NCBI GenBank assembly: GCA_021325145.1
Contig: JAJPHR010000080.1
Span: 1-64,000, forward strand
Reading direction: 5' to 3'
Length of the DNA stretch: 64,000 nucleotides
Source: Verrucomicrobiota bacterium
GTDB taxonomy: Bacteria > Verrucomicrobiota > Verrucomicrobiia > Limisphaerales > Pedosphaeraceae
Shown one piece after another: positions 25,037-32,885 of the stretch (its first letter is position 1; every line of letters begins with the position of its first letter). The notes below the pieces were generated by a model. The model did not search any database. It saw only the letters and a list, made by a program, of their open reading frames with translations, and was not told the DNA's origin. The position numbers and the translations under genes were made by a program.

Positions 25037-25900
25037 ATGGCCTTGGAAAAGAAAAGAGCTCGGCGGATATGGGTTAAGCTACTGCGACTATCAATCCCCT
25101 TGCTTTTGATTCTTCTTCTGGCTGCGTGGGGCTCCTACCGTTACACTTTCCCCTATGGAGAAAGCCATTGCTGTATATTGGTGCTCGGCTCGGCTTTACG
25201 GTCATACGCGGAGGAGCACAATGGCCGATTCCCTTCCGGCCAGGCCACACCCGAGGCATCGCTCAGTCTGTTGGCAAAGGCAGATTATGGTATTAACGCT
25301 TACATCTTACGCGGCAAAACCGTGCCACTTGAGGTGGCAAGCAACACGTTGGCGAAGGACGGCGTGCTCGGCCCTGAGTCCTGCGGCTGGCACTACGTCG
25401 AAGGTCTGACTCTCGCAGATAACCCTGACATCGCCATCGTTTGGGACAAGGTTGGGCTCGGGCACAACGGTCAACGCCTTAAGAGAGGTGGTCACGAAGT
25501 TCTCCTTCTGGATGGAAGTCATAACTATATCACGGGACAGGGATGGCCAGCCTTCCTGCAAACGCAAAAAGAACTCCTGGCGAAACGCAGGGTCAATGAG
25601 AAAAATGGAATTCCTGCGCTGCAGGCCCGAATCAAGATGCCGGATGGAAACATCCTGGATCACTACGATGGCAGTTACACGTTGGAGGACACGACCCAAT
25701 CCTCCAATGGGAACGGAACCGGCAAAACATCCGGCAGCCAGCCGGAGCTGAAGTGGTACTATTTTTACCAGGCGGATGCCACCATCACTTACAATTTAAC
25801 TCTCCCAGCCGCCCAACTGCGATCCAAACCGGTGAGTTTTCAGGTCAAGGATCATGCCCCTTCGACCAATCTCATAGTTTTTGAAATGGAGAAATTTTAG
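25037..25900 (+). CDS. Membrane-anchored pseudopilin-like protein of unknown function
   Basis: 287 residues: a basic N-terminus, a transmembrane segment (about 16-34), then CCILVLGSALRSYAEEHNGRFPSG, the helix-turn that in verrucomicrobial pseudopilins follows the hydrophobic stem. VLLLDGSHNYI resembles the DGS/DGH motif near the end of those proteins. There is no FTLIELL leader, so it would not be assembled as a pilin. A second part (about 190-287) is beta-rich and unknown. The architecture resembles the outer domain of the putative anti-sigma factor at 16618-17517. I assign no function. Confidence 0.75.
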   Translation: MALEKKRARRIWVKLLRLSIPLLLILLLAAWGSYRYTFPYGESHCCILVLGSALRSYAEEHNGRFPSGQATPEASLSLLAKADYGINAYILRGKTVPLEVASNTLAKDGVLGPESCGWHYVEGLTLADNPDIAIVWDKVGLGHNGQRLKRGGHEVLLLDGSHNYITGQGWPAFLQTQKELLAKRRVNEKNGIPALQARIKMPDGNILDHYDGSYTLEDTTQSSNGNGTGKTSGSQPELKWYYFYQADATITYNLTLPAAQLRSKPVSFQVKDHAPSTNLIVFEMEKF

Positions 25901-25904
25901 GACA

Positions 25905-26333
25905 TCACCCGTACCGATACGGCTTCGCCATCACAAACGTATTCGGCAGATGCCGCACTTCACTTACTTTGCTATCCACCAGCAGAACCTCGACAATATC
26001 AAAGCGGATCTTGACCTCGGGATTCTTGATCAGCCTTAAGTAATCCAGCGCGGTTTGTGATAGCAGTTTTCGCTTACGCGCATCGACGTATGCCGCCGGT
26101 CGCACCCAGTCTTCTGACGAACGCGTCTTAACCTCCACAAACACCAGGCAATCCATGTCGCGAAAGATCAAATCGATTTCGCCGCGTTTGGACCTGAAAT
26201 TAGCGGTGAGGAATTTGAGCCCAAGTTTGCGCAAATGTTTCCGGGCGGCAGATTCGCCTGTTTCTCCGTGACGCGCAGAAATCGGTTGTTGCTCCCCTCT
26301 CTTCCACGCCTGGATGCGTTCCCAGAGTTTCAT
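25905..26333 (-). CDS. yraN: YraN/UPF0102 nuclease-fold protein
   Basis: 142 residues with the family pattern GETGESAARKHLRKLG, NFRSKRGEIDLIFRD (E52, D54) and VFVEVKTRSS (E67-V-K), the PD-(D/E)xK-like core of UPF0102. AYVDARKRKLLSQTALDYL follows. Full family length. The role is not settled; it is often found beside rnhB, as here, six bases after the RNase HII stop and presumably cotranscribed. Confidence 0.92.
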   Translation of the reverse strand: MKLWERIQAWKRGEQQPISARHGETGESAARKHLRKLGLKFLTANFRSKRGEIDLIFRDMDCLVFVEVKTRSSEDWVRPAAYVDARKRKLLSQTALDYLRLIKNPEVKIRFDIVEVLLVDSKVSEVRHLPNTFVMAKPYRYG

Positions 26334-26338
26334 CGCGG

Positions 26339-27082
26339 TCAGGAGGCCGGTGCGGACGTGGATTGGGGAGGAACTTCCGGATTCTCTGGCGGCGCGGCAT
26401 CCTTGAGAACCGCGTCAGAAAAAAGTTCCAACGGCTCCGCCACAGGCCGGAACGGCGAAAAACTACGCCGATGAATCGGACACGGGCCATTCGCGCCGAT
26501 GGCCGCATAGTGTTGCGGTGTGGCATAGCCTTTGTGCTCGGCAAACCCATAGCCGGGATATTGCCTGTCGAACTCGACCATCATTCGGTCGCGCGTCACC
26601 TTCGCCAGCACACTGGCCGCGGCGATGGAATAGCTGCGGCAATCCCCCTTTACGAGCGGCGTGTGCGGAAAGCGCAGCGACTTCACCCGCCGGCCATCGA
26701 CAAGCACATGTTGCGGCGCGGGATGAAGCTGTTCAAGCGCCTGGTTCATGGCGCGATGGGCCGCCTGAAGAATGTTAATCCGGTCAATCATCTCCACATC
26801 CACAACCGCCACACCATGGCGAATCTCCGCGTGCGAAGTGATCACACTATAATACTTCTCGCGCTCTTCCTCGGTGAGTTGCTTTGAATCGTTCAGCCCG
26901 CGCAATTTGGAATAAAGGCCCGTCTCCAGCCAACTGCATGGGAAGATCACCGCCGCCGCCACCACCGGTCCGGCCAGCGGCCCACACCCCGCCTCATCCA
27001 CTCCAGCCACCAGGGTCGTGCCCTGCTGCCAAAGCTCCCGTTCAAACCCCAATCGATTCCAATGCCGCGTGCCAATCGCCAT
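26339..27082 (-). CDS. rnhB: Ribonuclease HII
   Basis: 247 residues from the ATG at 27082; an upstream start at 27145 would add residues unlike the family. GVDEAGCGPLAGPVVAAAV (27-45) holds the catalytic D29-E30. VLVDGRRVKSL carries D129, and AAASVLAKVTRDRMM carries the fourth acidic residue, D165. GYATPQHYAAIGANGPCPIHRRSF is the usual C-terminal box. It removes RNA from RNA-DNA hybrids, including single ribonucleotides. A Pro/Glu-rich tail of about 35 residues extends beyond the family core. It is followed by yraN. Confidence 0.95.
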   Translation of the reverse strand: MAIGTRHWNRLGFERELWQQGTTLVAGVDEAGCGPLAGPVVAAAVIFPCSWLETGLYSKLRGLNDSKQLTEEEREKYYSVITSHAEIRHGVAVVDVEMIDRINILQAAHRAMNQALEQLHPAPQHVLVDGRRVKSLRFPHTPLVKGDCRSYSIAAASVLAKVTRDRMMVEFDRQYPGYGFAEHKGYATPQHYAAIGANGPCPIHRRSFSPFRPVAEPLELFSDAVLKDAAPPENPEVPPQSTSAPAS

Positions 27083-27206
27083 GCGTCTCTGTTGAAAACC
27101 TATACGGCGCGGAAAACGAGGCAACAGAAAAGAACAAATTTCCATTTGCTGAAGAGGCTTTTCCCCAAACTTAAGTCCTGATACCTTCCATCCCGATTCT
27201 TAAAAT

Positions 27207-27737
27207 ATGAACACACCGATTTTGACCGCAGGCATGAAAATCACCCATCCGCATCACGGAGAGGGCATTGTTGAAAAGGTTTCCGGAGGCTCGGCCGATA
27301 TTCGTTTCGGCAATATTCTCAGGACGATCGACCCGCGATTGGCGGAAATCACGGTTCCCGAACCCACCATAAAAGTCGGCGAAGCTGAAATCCCGTTGAA
27401 GCAGTTTGTCGAAGGCATCATCGAATCCGTGGTTGACCAGTTGGGCGTGGAAAAAGCGGACGTCAATGTCTCTCAACTGGGCGCGCGCTGGCACAAAGGC
27501 CGCCTGGTAATGCACCCCGCCGATCCCGCGCTGCAGCCGAAAGATGTGCCGTTGGAAACGTTCTTCCACAAAATCGTCATGGTCCGCAACAACCTCCGTG
27601 TGCTGGAGCAAAAGATCAACGCGCACGAAAAACTCTCCGACGCCGAGAAGATCGAGATGCAGCAATACATCACCCGCAGCTACGGTTCGCTCACCACCTT
27701 CAATATTTTGTTCAAGGAAAAGGAAGACCAGTTTTGA
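27207..27737 (+). CDS. Conserved hypothetical with Tudor/CarD-like N-terminus
   Basis: 176 residues. The start MNTPILTAGMKITHPHHGEGIVEKV and the following ADIRFGNILRTIDPRLAEIT look like the small beta-barrel of CarD and UvrD C-terminal Tudor domains (H-P-x-x-G-E-G-x-V, then a DFG-like turn). The rest (about 60-176: VDQLGVEKADVNVSQLGARW, FFHKIVMVRNNLRVLEQKI) is helical and unknown to me. Nucleic-acid or polymerase association is only a guess. It is divergent from rnhB, with 124 bp between the starts. Confidence 0.8.
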   Translation: MNTPILTAGMKITHPHHGEGIVEKVSGGSADIRFGNILRTIDPRLAEITVPEPTIKVGEAEIPLKQFVEGIIESVVDQLGVEKADVNVSQLGARWHKGRLVMHPADPALQPKDVPLETFFHKIVMVRNNLRVLEQKINAHEKLSDAEKIEMQQYITRSYGSLTTFNILFKEKEDQF

Positions 27738-27770
27738 TTATTCACGCGCACTGCAAACCCTGGCCACCGC

Positions 27771-28523
27771 TCATTGCGCAACGGGGCTTGCGCGGGTTGC
27801 CTGCGTTGGAGATTCAACACCCCAGAGCAACGTCAGCAGCTTGTACATGTCCGGGTCGTGTTGTTTCAGTTCGGCGCGGGTGAACGGAAAAAAGTCGTTC
27901 GTGCCAAAAAATGCCTCGGAGCACTCGGCGAAATACTCCTGGTCGTTCGTCATCGCGTAATGCCGTCCCGTAGCGCCGTTGATTCGGAGGACGTTGTCAT
28001 AGGACTTGGAAGCGACCGCGCGATCATAGGCGGCTTTGACTTCCGAGTTGTGAAATCCCAGCACCCGGTCGTGAAAAGAATGCGCGAGTTCGTGCAGGAC
28101 CATCCAGGGCTGCTCTTTGGTCCAGGCGAGGAAGTTGGTGACATTGGAGATCTCGACGCAACGGGCTTTCGCCGGGTTCATGTCATGCTCGCGAAGCCAA
28201 TCGGCGGAGGGGTGATAGCACATGCAGGGGTTCAATGGGTGGGCGAATTCGATCCAGATGGGCACCACCTGCAACGCTTCGAGCGACCGCGGGGGAACCA
28301 CCCGCGTGATCTGATAAAGTTGGAAGTCAAGCAGCCGCAGTGTGTCGCTCGCCAGCGCCGGATGGTCCTTCAGTAGTTGCTGGTTAATGCGCACCGTCCA
28401 GCCGTCCAGGGTCCGCGTCTCGTATTTGTCCGTCGCGTCATACGCGCGCACGTGAGCCGCCAGAACAAGAGCGGTCATGCTGGCGAGCAAGCTGAGTGCG
28501 AGATTTTTAATCATGGTTTTCAT
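27771..28523 (-). CDS. Exported putative zinc metallopeptidase
   Basis: 250 residues with a signal peptide (1-27, ending AAHVRA). VLHELAHSFHD (142-152) is an HExxH zinc motif. E196 or E200 in NDQEYFAECSEAFFG could be the third, gluzincin-type ligand, as in the anthrax lethal factor-like peptidases. The segment EISNVTNFLAWTKEQPWMV precedes the motif. It is likely periplasmic or secreted. No partner is visible nearby, and it is convergent with the Tudor-like gene. Confidence 0.8.
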   Translation of the reverse strand: MKTMIKNLALSLLASMTALVLAAHVRAYDATDKYETRTLDGWTVRINQQLLKDHPALASDTLRLLDFQLYQITRVVPPRSLEALQVVPIWIEFAHPLNPCMCYHPSADWLREHDMNPAKARCVEISNVTNFLAWTKEQPWMVLHELAHSFHDRVLGFHNSEVKAAYDRAVASKSYDNVLRINGATGRHYAMTNDQEYFAECSEAFFGTNDFFPFTRAELKQHDPDMYKLLTLLWGVESPTQATRASPVAQ

Positions 28524-28664
28524 GCTTAAGCGATTGGCAGGGCCGCAAGCAAGAGGAAACAGCGCCTTCCGGACCCGCGCATTCTGGCGTACGCAGTTAG
28601 TACGCAGGTGTTGCCCTTGACGGCCTCCATGAATTTCCGAAACTTGGGCTGCGTCCGAAAAGCT

Positions 28665-31600
28665 ATGATAACTCCTTTGGCGCTATGCTGCCGACTTTGC
28701 GTCTTTGCCGCCTGCTGGCTGGCGTTGCTCAGTGCGCAAGCAGAGACGAAAGAATCCTTGCGGCTCGTCGGCGTGGCGAAGATCGACATCACGCCGAACT
28801 ATCCCATCCGGCTCAATGGCTACCTGGGCCGAAACGTCGAAGCCACCAACGCCGTCCAGCATCTTTTTGCCAAGGTACTGGCCATTGGCAGTGACAAAGA
28901 TCAGCCGGCGCTGTTGATCACGATCGATAACTGCATCCTTCCAAGTATGGTGCGGGAACAGCTTGTCCAGCGGCTCCAGACGAAAGCCCGCATTGCGCCT
29001 GAGCGGATCACGCTCTGCGCCTCCCACACGCATACGGGGCCTTGCCTCACCGGCGCGGCGCCCAACCTCTTTGGGATGCCGATTCCCGCCCTCGACCAGG
29101 CACACATCGACCGCTACACGAGCGAACTGATCGACAACTTGGAGAAGGTTTGCCTTGCGGCACTAAAGGACCGCCGACCGGCCCAACTCGCCTGGGGTCA
29201 AAACAGGGCCAATTTCGCCGCCAACCGTCGGACACCGGGCGGGCCGGTGGACCATGATTTGCCATTTCTCATCGTCACCGATCCCAAAGGCAATTTGCGC
29301 GCCGTCCTTGCCAACTATGCCTGTCATTGCACCACGCTAGGCGGCAACTTCACTCAAATCTGCGGCGACTGGGCGGGTTATGCGCAGGAATATTTGGAGC
29401 ACGATCACCCGGGCGCAATTGCCATGATGGCAATCGGTTGCGCCGCCGATGCGAATCCCAGCCCGCGCACCGGCCTGGAATTCGCGCAGAAACATGGCCG
29501 CGAAATCGCCGAGGCGGTTAATCAAGCCTTGAATTTCACCCGGACTCCGCTGTCCGGAAAATTGGAGTGCCGAACAAAGGAAATTGAACTGGCCTTCGAC
29601 AAACTCCCCACGCGGGAGCAATGGGAATCGCTCGCGAAGCAGACCAATGCCATCGGCTACCACGCCCGCAAGAATCTCGCGCGACTCGACCGCGGCGAAC
29701 AACTTGAGACGAAAATTCCCTACCTGGTCCAGACTTGGAATTTCGGAAATGATCTTGCCATGGTTTTCCTGTCGGGCGAAGTCGTGGTGGATTACTCTCT
29801 GCGACTGAAGAAGGAATTCGACGCGACCCGGCTTTGGGTCAATGCCTACGCCAACGATGTGCCCGGCTACATCCCTTCCGAACGCATCCTGAAAGAGGGC
29901 GGGTACGAGGGCGGCGGCGCGATGATCTATTATGATCATCCGACGCGATTCGCCCCGGGCCTTGAGGAGCGCATCGTCGCGACAGTGCGTGAGTTGATGC
30001 CCGCAGACTTTGTCTTTGACGCACAGAAGGCGGAATTTCCTCCACCCAAATCGCCGCAGGAATCCCTTGCAGCCATGAAAACCAGGCACGGCCTCCAAAT
30101 CGAACTGGTCGCCTCCGAACCGTTGATCGTCGATCCGGTGGCGATCGACTGGGGTCCGGACGGAAAGCTCTGGGTCGTGGAAATGCGCGATTACCCGATG
30201 GGCATGGATGGCAATTGGAAACCCGGCGGTCGCATCAAGTATCTCGAAAGCACTCGAGGCGATGGCAAGTACGACAAGGCAACGGTGGTCTTGGATAACA
30301 TACCCTTCCCCACCGGTGTCATGGCCTGGCGGAACGGAGCCTTCGTGTGCGCCGCACCGGATATTCTTTTTGTGGAGAGCACCGTGCGGAACGGCAGCCC
30401 CGCATCCGCGAAGAAGTTACTGACGGGCTTCTTCACTGACAATTATCAGGCGCGGGTGAATGGCTTGAGTTACGGCCTGGATAATTGGATCTACGGCGCG
30501 AACGGTTTGCTGGGTGGAGTGATTCGCGGCATGTCCAACGGCAGGGAAGTGGATATTCGCGGCCGGGATTTTCGCATGAATCCGGATACGGGGGTGTTCG
30601 AACCGGTTGCCGGCCTGACACAGCAAGGTCGTGTACGGAACGATTGGGGCGACTGGTTTGGATGCGATAACAGCAATCCCATCTGGCACTATCCCCTGCC
30701 CGATCATTATGTGCGAAGAAATCCCTTTGTAACCGCCCCTTCGCCGCGCGTTTATGCGGCCACCGGCCCCGAGCCCGATCTCGTCCACCCCATCAGCCGA
30801 TTGTTGGAGCGCTTCAATAATCCCGAGTCCGCCAATCGCGTCACATCCGGCTGCGGATTGGGAATCGACCGCGATGAGGTGCTCGGCCAGGAGTTTTACG
30901 GGAACGCGTTTGTGTGCGAACCGGTCCACAATCTCGTCCATCGCATGCGGCTGGAAGCAAACGGCGCGACCTTCAACGCGGTGCGCGCCGATGACGAGCA
31001 GAACTCGGAATTTCTGGCCTCGCGTGACAATTGGTTCAGACCGGTCCAGGTCCGGACCGGACCGGACGGCGCCATCTACGTCGTGGACATGTACCGCTTC
31101 GTCATCGAGCATCCGCGCTGGATTCCACCTGAGCGGCTGGCCAAACTGGACGTGCGCGCCGGGGCGGACAAGGGCCGTATCTATCGGGTCATTCCCGCCG
31201 GCGGCAAACTCCGCGCCGTTTCCAATCTCCGAAAACTTTCCACTCCGAAGCTGGTTGCCGCCCTGGGAACGCCCAATGGAACCGAGCGTGACCTCATTCA
31301 AATCGAACTGGTCCAGCGCAATGATCAGAGCGCCATTAAACCTCTTGCGGAACTGGCGCAAATCGGCCGCTTGCCGGCGGTGCGCGTCCAGGCACTCTGC
31401 ACGCTCGACGGGTTGGGCGCGCTCAAGCCGGAATGGCTCCAAGCCGCGCTGGCAGATGAGGATTTTCATGTTCGCAATCAGGCAATCCGGTTGAGTGAAT
31501 CGTGGTTGTCCCGTTCGCCGGCCGTCGCGGAGGCCTTCCTGAGATTGGCCGATGATTCGGCCGTCGCCTACCAACTGGCGCTGAGTCTCGGGGAATGGGA

Positions 31601-32885
31601 TGACTCGCGCGCGGGACAGGCCCTTGGCCGACTGGCGCTGAAGGCTATGAGTGACGCCTGGATGCGCGCGGCGATCATCAGTTCCGCCAGCCACCGCCCC
31701 GCCGAAATTCTCAGAGCCGTGCTGACGGCCCAGCCCTCAGTCAACGGCCGCACGGTCATGATCGATCAACTCATTTCCACCGCAGTTGGACGGAATGACC
31801 CCGCTGAAATGAGGGAAGTAATTGCAGCCGTGATGCCGACTGAGACCAGCCACATCGAAGACTGGCAGTTCGCCGTGCTGAAGACTTTGTTGGAGGCACT
31901 GGATCGGCGTCACCTCCTGGTGGCGAATTTTGAAACCGCAGAAGGAGGCAGCGCCGCGCTCACGCAGCGTATCAACGCGATGTTCGATGCCGCGCGCAAA
32001 CTTGCCGCCGATAACTCCGCCCCTGAAGCCAGCCGCCAAACCGCCATCGGTCTGCTCGGTCGGGGCGCGGACAACGCCGACGAAAATCTTCAATTGGTGG
32101 GCACGCTGTTGAAACCGGAGAATTCCGCGGGAATCCAAAAAGCGGCGCTGGAGGCTTTAAAACACTCCCGAAGCGGCAAGGTGCCGGAACTGCTGCTCGC
32201 CAACTGGAAGCGGCAGCCACCTTCCATTCGCGCGCCCGTGCTGGAAATTCTTCTCAGTCGCGACGAGTTCATTAACCGCCTGCTGGCGGCGGTCGAAGCC
32301 GGGACGATTCAAGTAAACGAAATTTCGCCGGCCAGCCGTCAGCGTTTGCTCAAGCATCAGAATGCCGAAATTCAGAAACGGGCCGCTGCCTTGCTGAATG
32401 CCGGCGCTTCGAGCCGCGCGGACGTGCTGGCAAAGTATCAGGGCGCGACGACGCTGAAAGGCGACCCCGCAAAAGGCCGAATGCAGTTCGAGAAGAACTG
32501 TTCCACCTGTCATCTCCTGAACGGCGTGGGGCACAGCGTCGGCCCGAACCTCGCAGCGTTGTCGGACAAATCACCGGGGGATTTTCTCGTGGCAATCCTC
32601 GATCCCAACGCGGCAGTCGAGCCGCGGTTCGTAAGCTACAACATCGAGACACGGGACGACCGTTCGTTGAGCGGCATCGTCAGCGCCGAAACCGCCACCA
32701 CCCTGACCCTGGTAATGCCCGGTGGCATCCAGGAAAGCATTTTGCGCAGCGACATCTCGGAGATCAGGGCAACCGGGCTTTCGCTGATGCCCGAGGGACT
32801 GGAGCAGGCGCTGCTACCACAGGATTTGGCGGACCTGATCGCATACCTGAAAACAGGCGCGGCTCCGCAGAATGCTTCACGCTGA
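28665..32885 (+). CDS. Ceramidase-like/PVC-type dehydrogenase/HEAT/cytochrome c fusion
   Basis: 1406 residues from the ATG at 28665, which begins a signal peptide ending SAQA (an earlier start at 28608 is possible). Domains: neutral/alkaline ceramidase-like (about 30-460; VAKIDITPNYPIRLNGYLG, CASHTHTGP, IGCAADANPSPR), PVC-type membrane-bound dehydrogenase propeller (about 470-842; GLQIELVASEPLIVDPVAI, GADKGRIYRVIP), HEAT-like helical repeats (about 848-1240), and cytochrome c with the CSTCH haem site (about 1279-1283), ending in the GIVSAETATTLTL/IAYLKT tail. The three-part PVC layout is common in Planctomycetes and Verrucomicrobia; the ceramidase domain in front is unusual. It is probably a periplasmic oxidoreductase acting on a sugar or lipid headgroup. 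Confidence 0.88.
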   Translation: MITPLALCCRLCVFAACWLALLSAQAETKESLRLVGVAKIDITPNYPIRLNGYLGRNVEATNAVQHLFAKVLAIGSDKDQPALLITIDNCILPSMVREQLVQRLQTKARIAPERITLCASHTHTGPCLTGAAPNLFGMPIPALDQAHIDRYTSELIDNLEKVCLAALKDRRPAQLAWGQNRANFAANRRTPGGPVDHDLPFLIVTDPKGNLRAVLANYACHCTTLGGNFTQICGDWAGYAQEYLEHDHPGAIAMMAIGCAADANPSPRTGLEFAQKHGREIAEAVNQALNFTRTPLSGKLECRTKEIELAFDKLPTREQWESLAKQTNAIGYHARKNLARLDRGEQLETKIPYLVQTWNFGNDLAMVFLSGEVVVDYSLRLKKEFDATRLWVNAYANDVPGYIPSERILKEGGYEGGGAMIYYDHPTRFAPGLEERIVATVRELMPADFVFDAQKAEFPPPKSPQESLAAMKTRHGLQIELVASEPLIVDPVAIDWGPDGKLWVVEMRDYPMGMDGNWKPGGRIKYLESTRGDGKYDKATVVLDNIPFPTGVMAWRNGAFVCAAPDILFVESTVRNGSPASAKKLLTGFFTDNYQARVNGLSYGLDNWIYGANGLLGGVIRGMSNGREVDIRGRDFRMNPDTGVFEPVAGLTQQGRVRNDWGDWFGCDNSNPIWHYPLPDHYVRRNPFVTAPSPRVYAATGPEPDLVHPISRLLERFNNPESANRVTSGCGLGIDRDEVLGQEFYGNAFVCEPVHNLVHRMRLEANGATFNAVRADDEQNSEFLASRDNWFRPVQVRTGPDGAIYVVDMYRFVIEHPRWIPPERLAKLDVRAGADKGRIYRVIPAGGKLRAVSNLRKLSTPKLVAALGTPNGTERDLIQIELVQRNDQSAIKPLAELAQIGRLPAVRVQALCTLDGLGALKPEWLQAALADEDFHVRNQAIRLSESWLSRSPAVAEAFLRLADDSAVAYQLALSLGEWDDSRAGQALGRLALKAMSDAWMRAAIISSASHRPAEILRAVLTAQPSVNGRTVMIDQLISTAVGRNDPAEMREVIAAVMPTETSHIEDWQFAVLKTLLEALDRRHLLVANFETAEGGSAALTQRINAMFDAARKLAADNSAPEASRQTAIGLLGRGADNADENLQLVGTLLKPENSAGIQKAALEALKHSRSGKVPELLLANWKRQPPSIRAPVLEILLSRDEFINRLLAAVEAGTIQVNEISPASRQRLLKHQNAEIQKRAAALLNAGASSRADVLAKYQGATTLKGDPAKGRMQFEKNCSTCHLLNGVGHSVGPNLAALSDKSPGDFLVAILDPNAAVEPRFVSYNIETRDDRSLSGIVSAETATTLTLVMPGGIQESILRSDISEIRATGLSLMPEGLEQALLPQDLADLIAYLKTGAAPQNASR

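Noticed and set aside
30417..31694. Minus-strand 425-codon open frame in the dehydrogenase fusion
   Set aside because: Antisense shadow caused by high GC; the plus strand has recognisable domains throughout.
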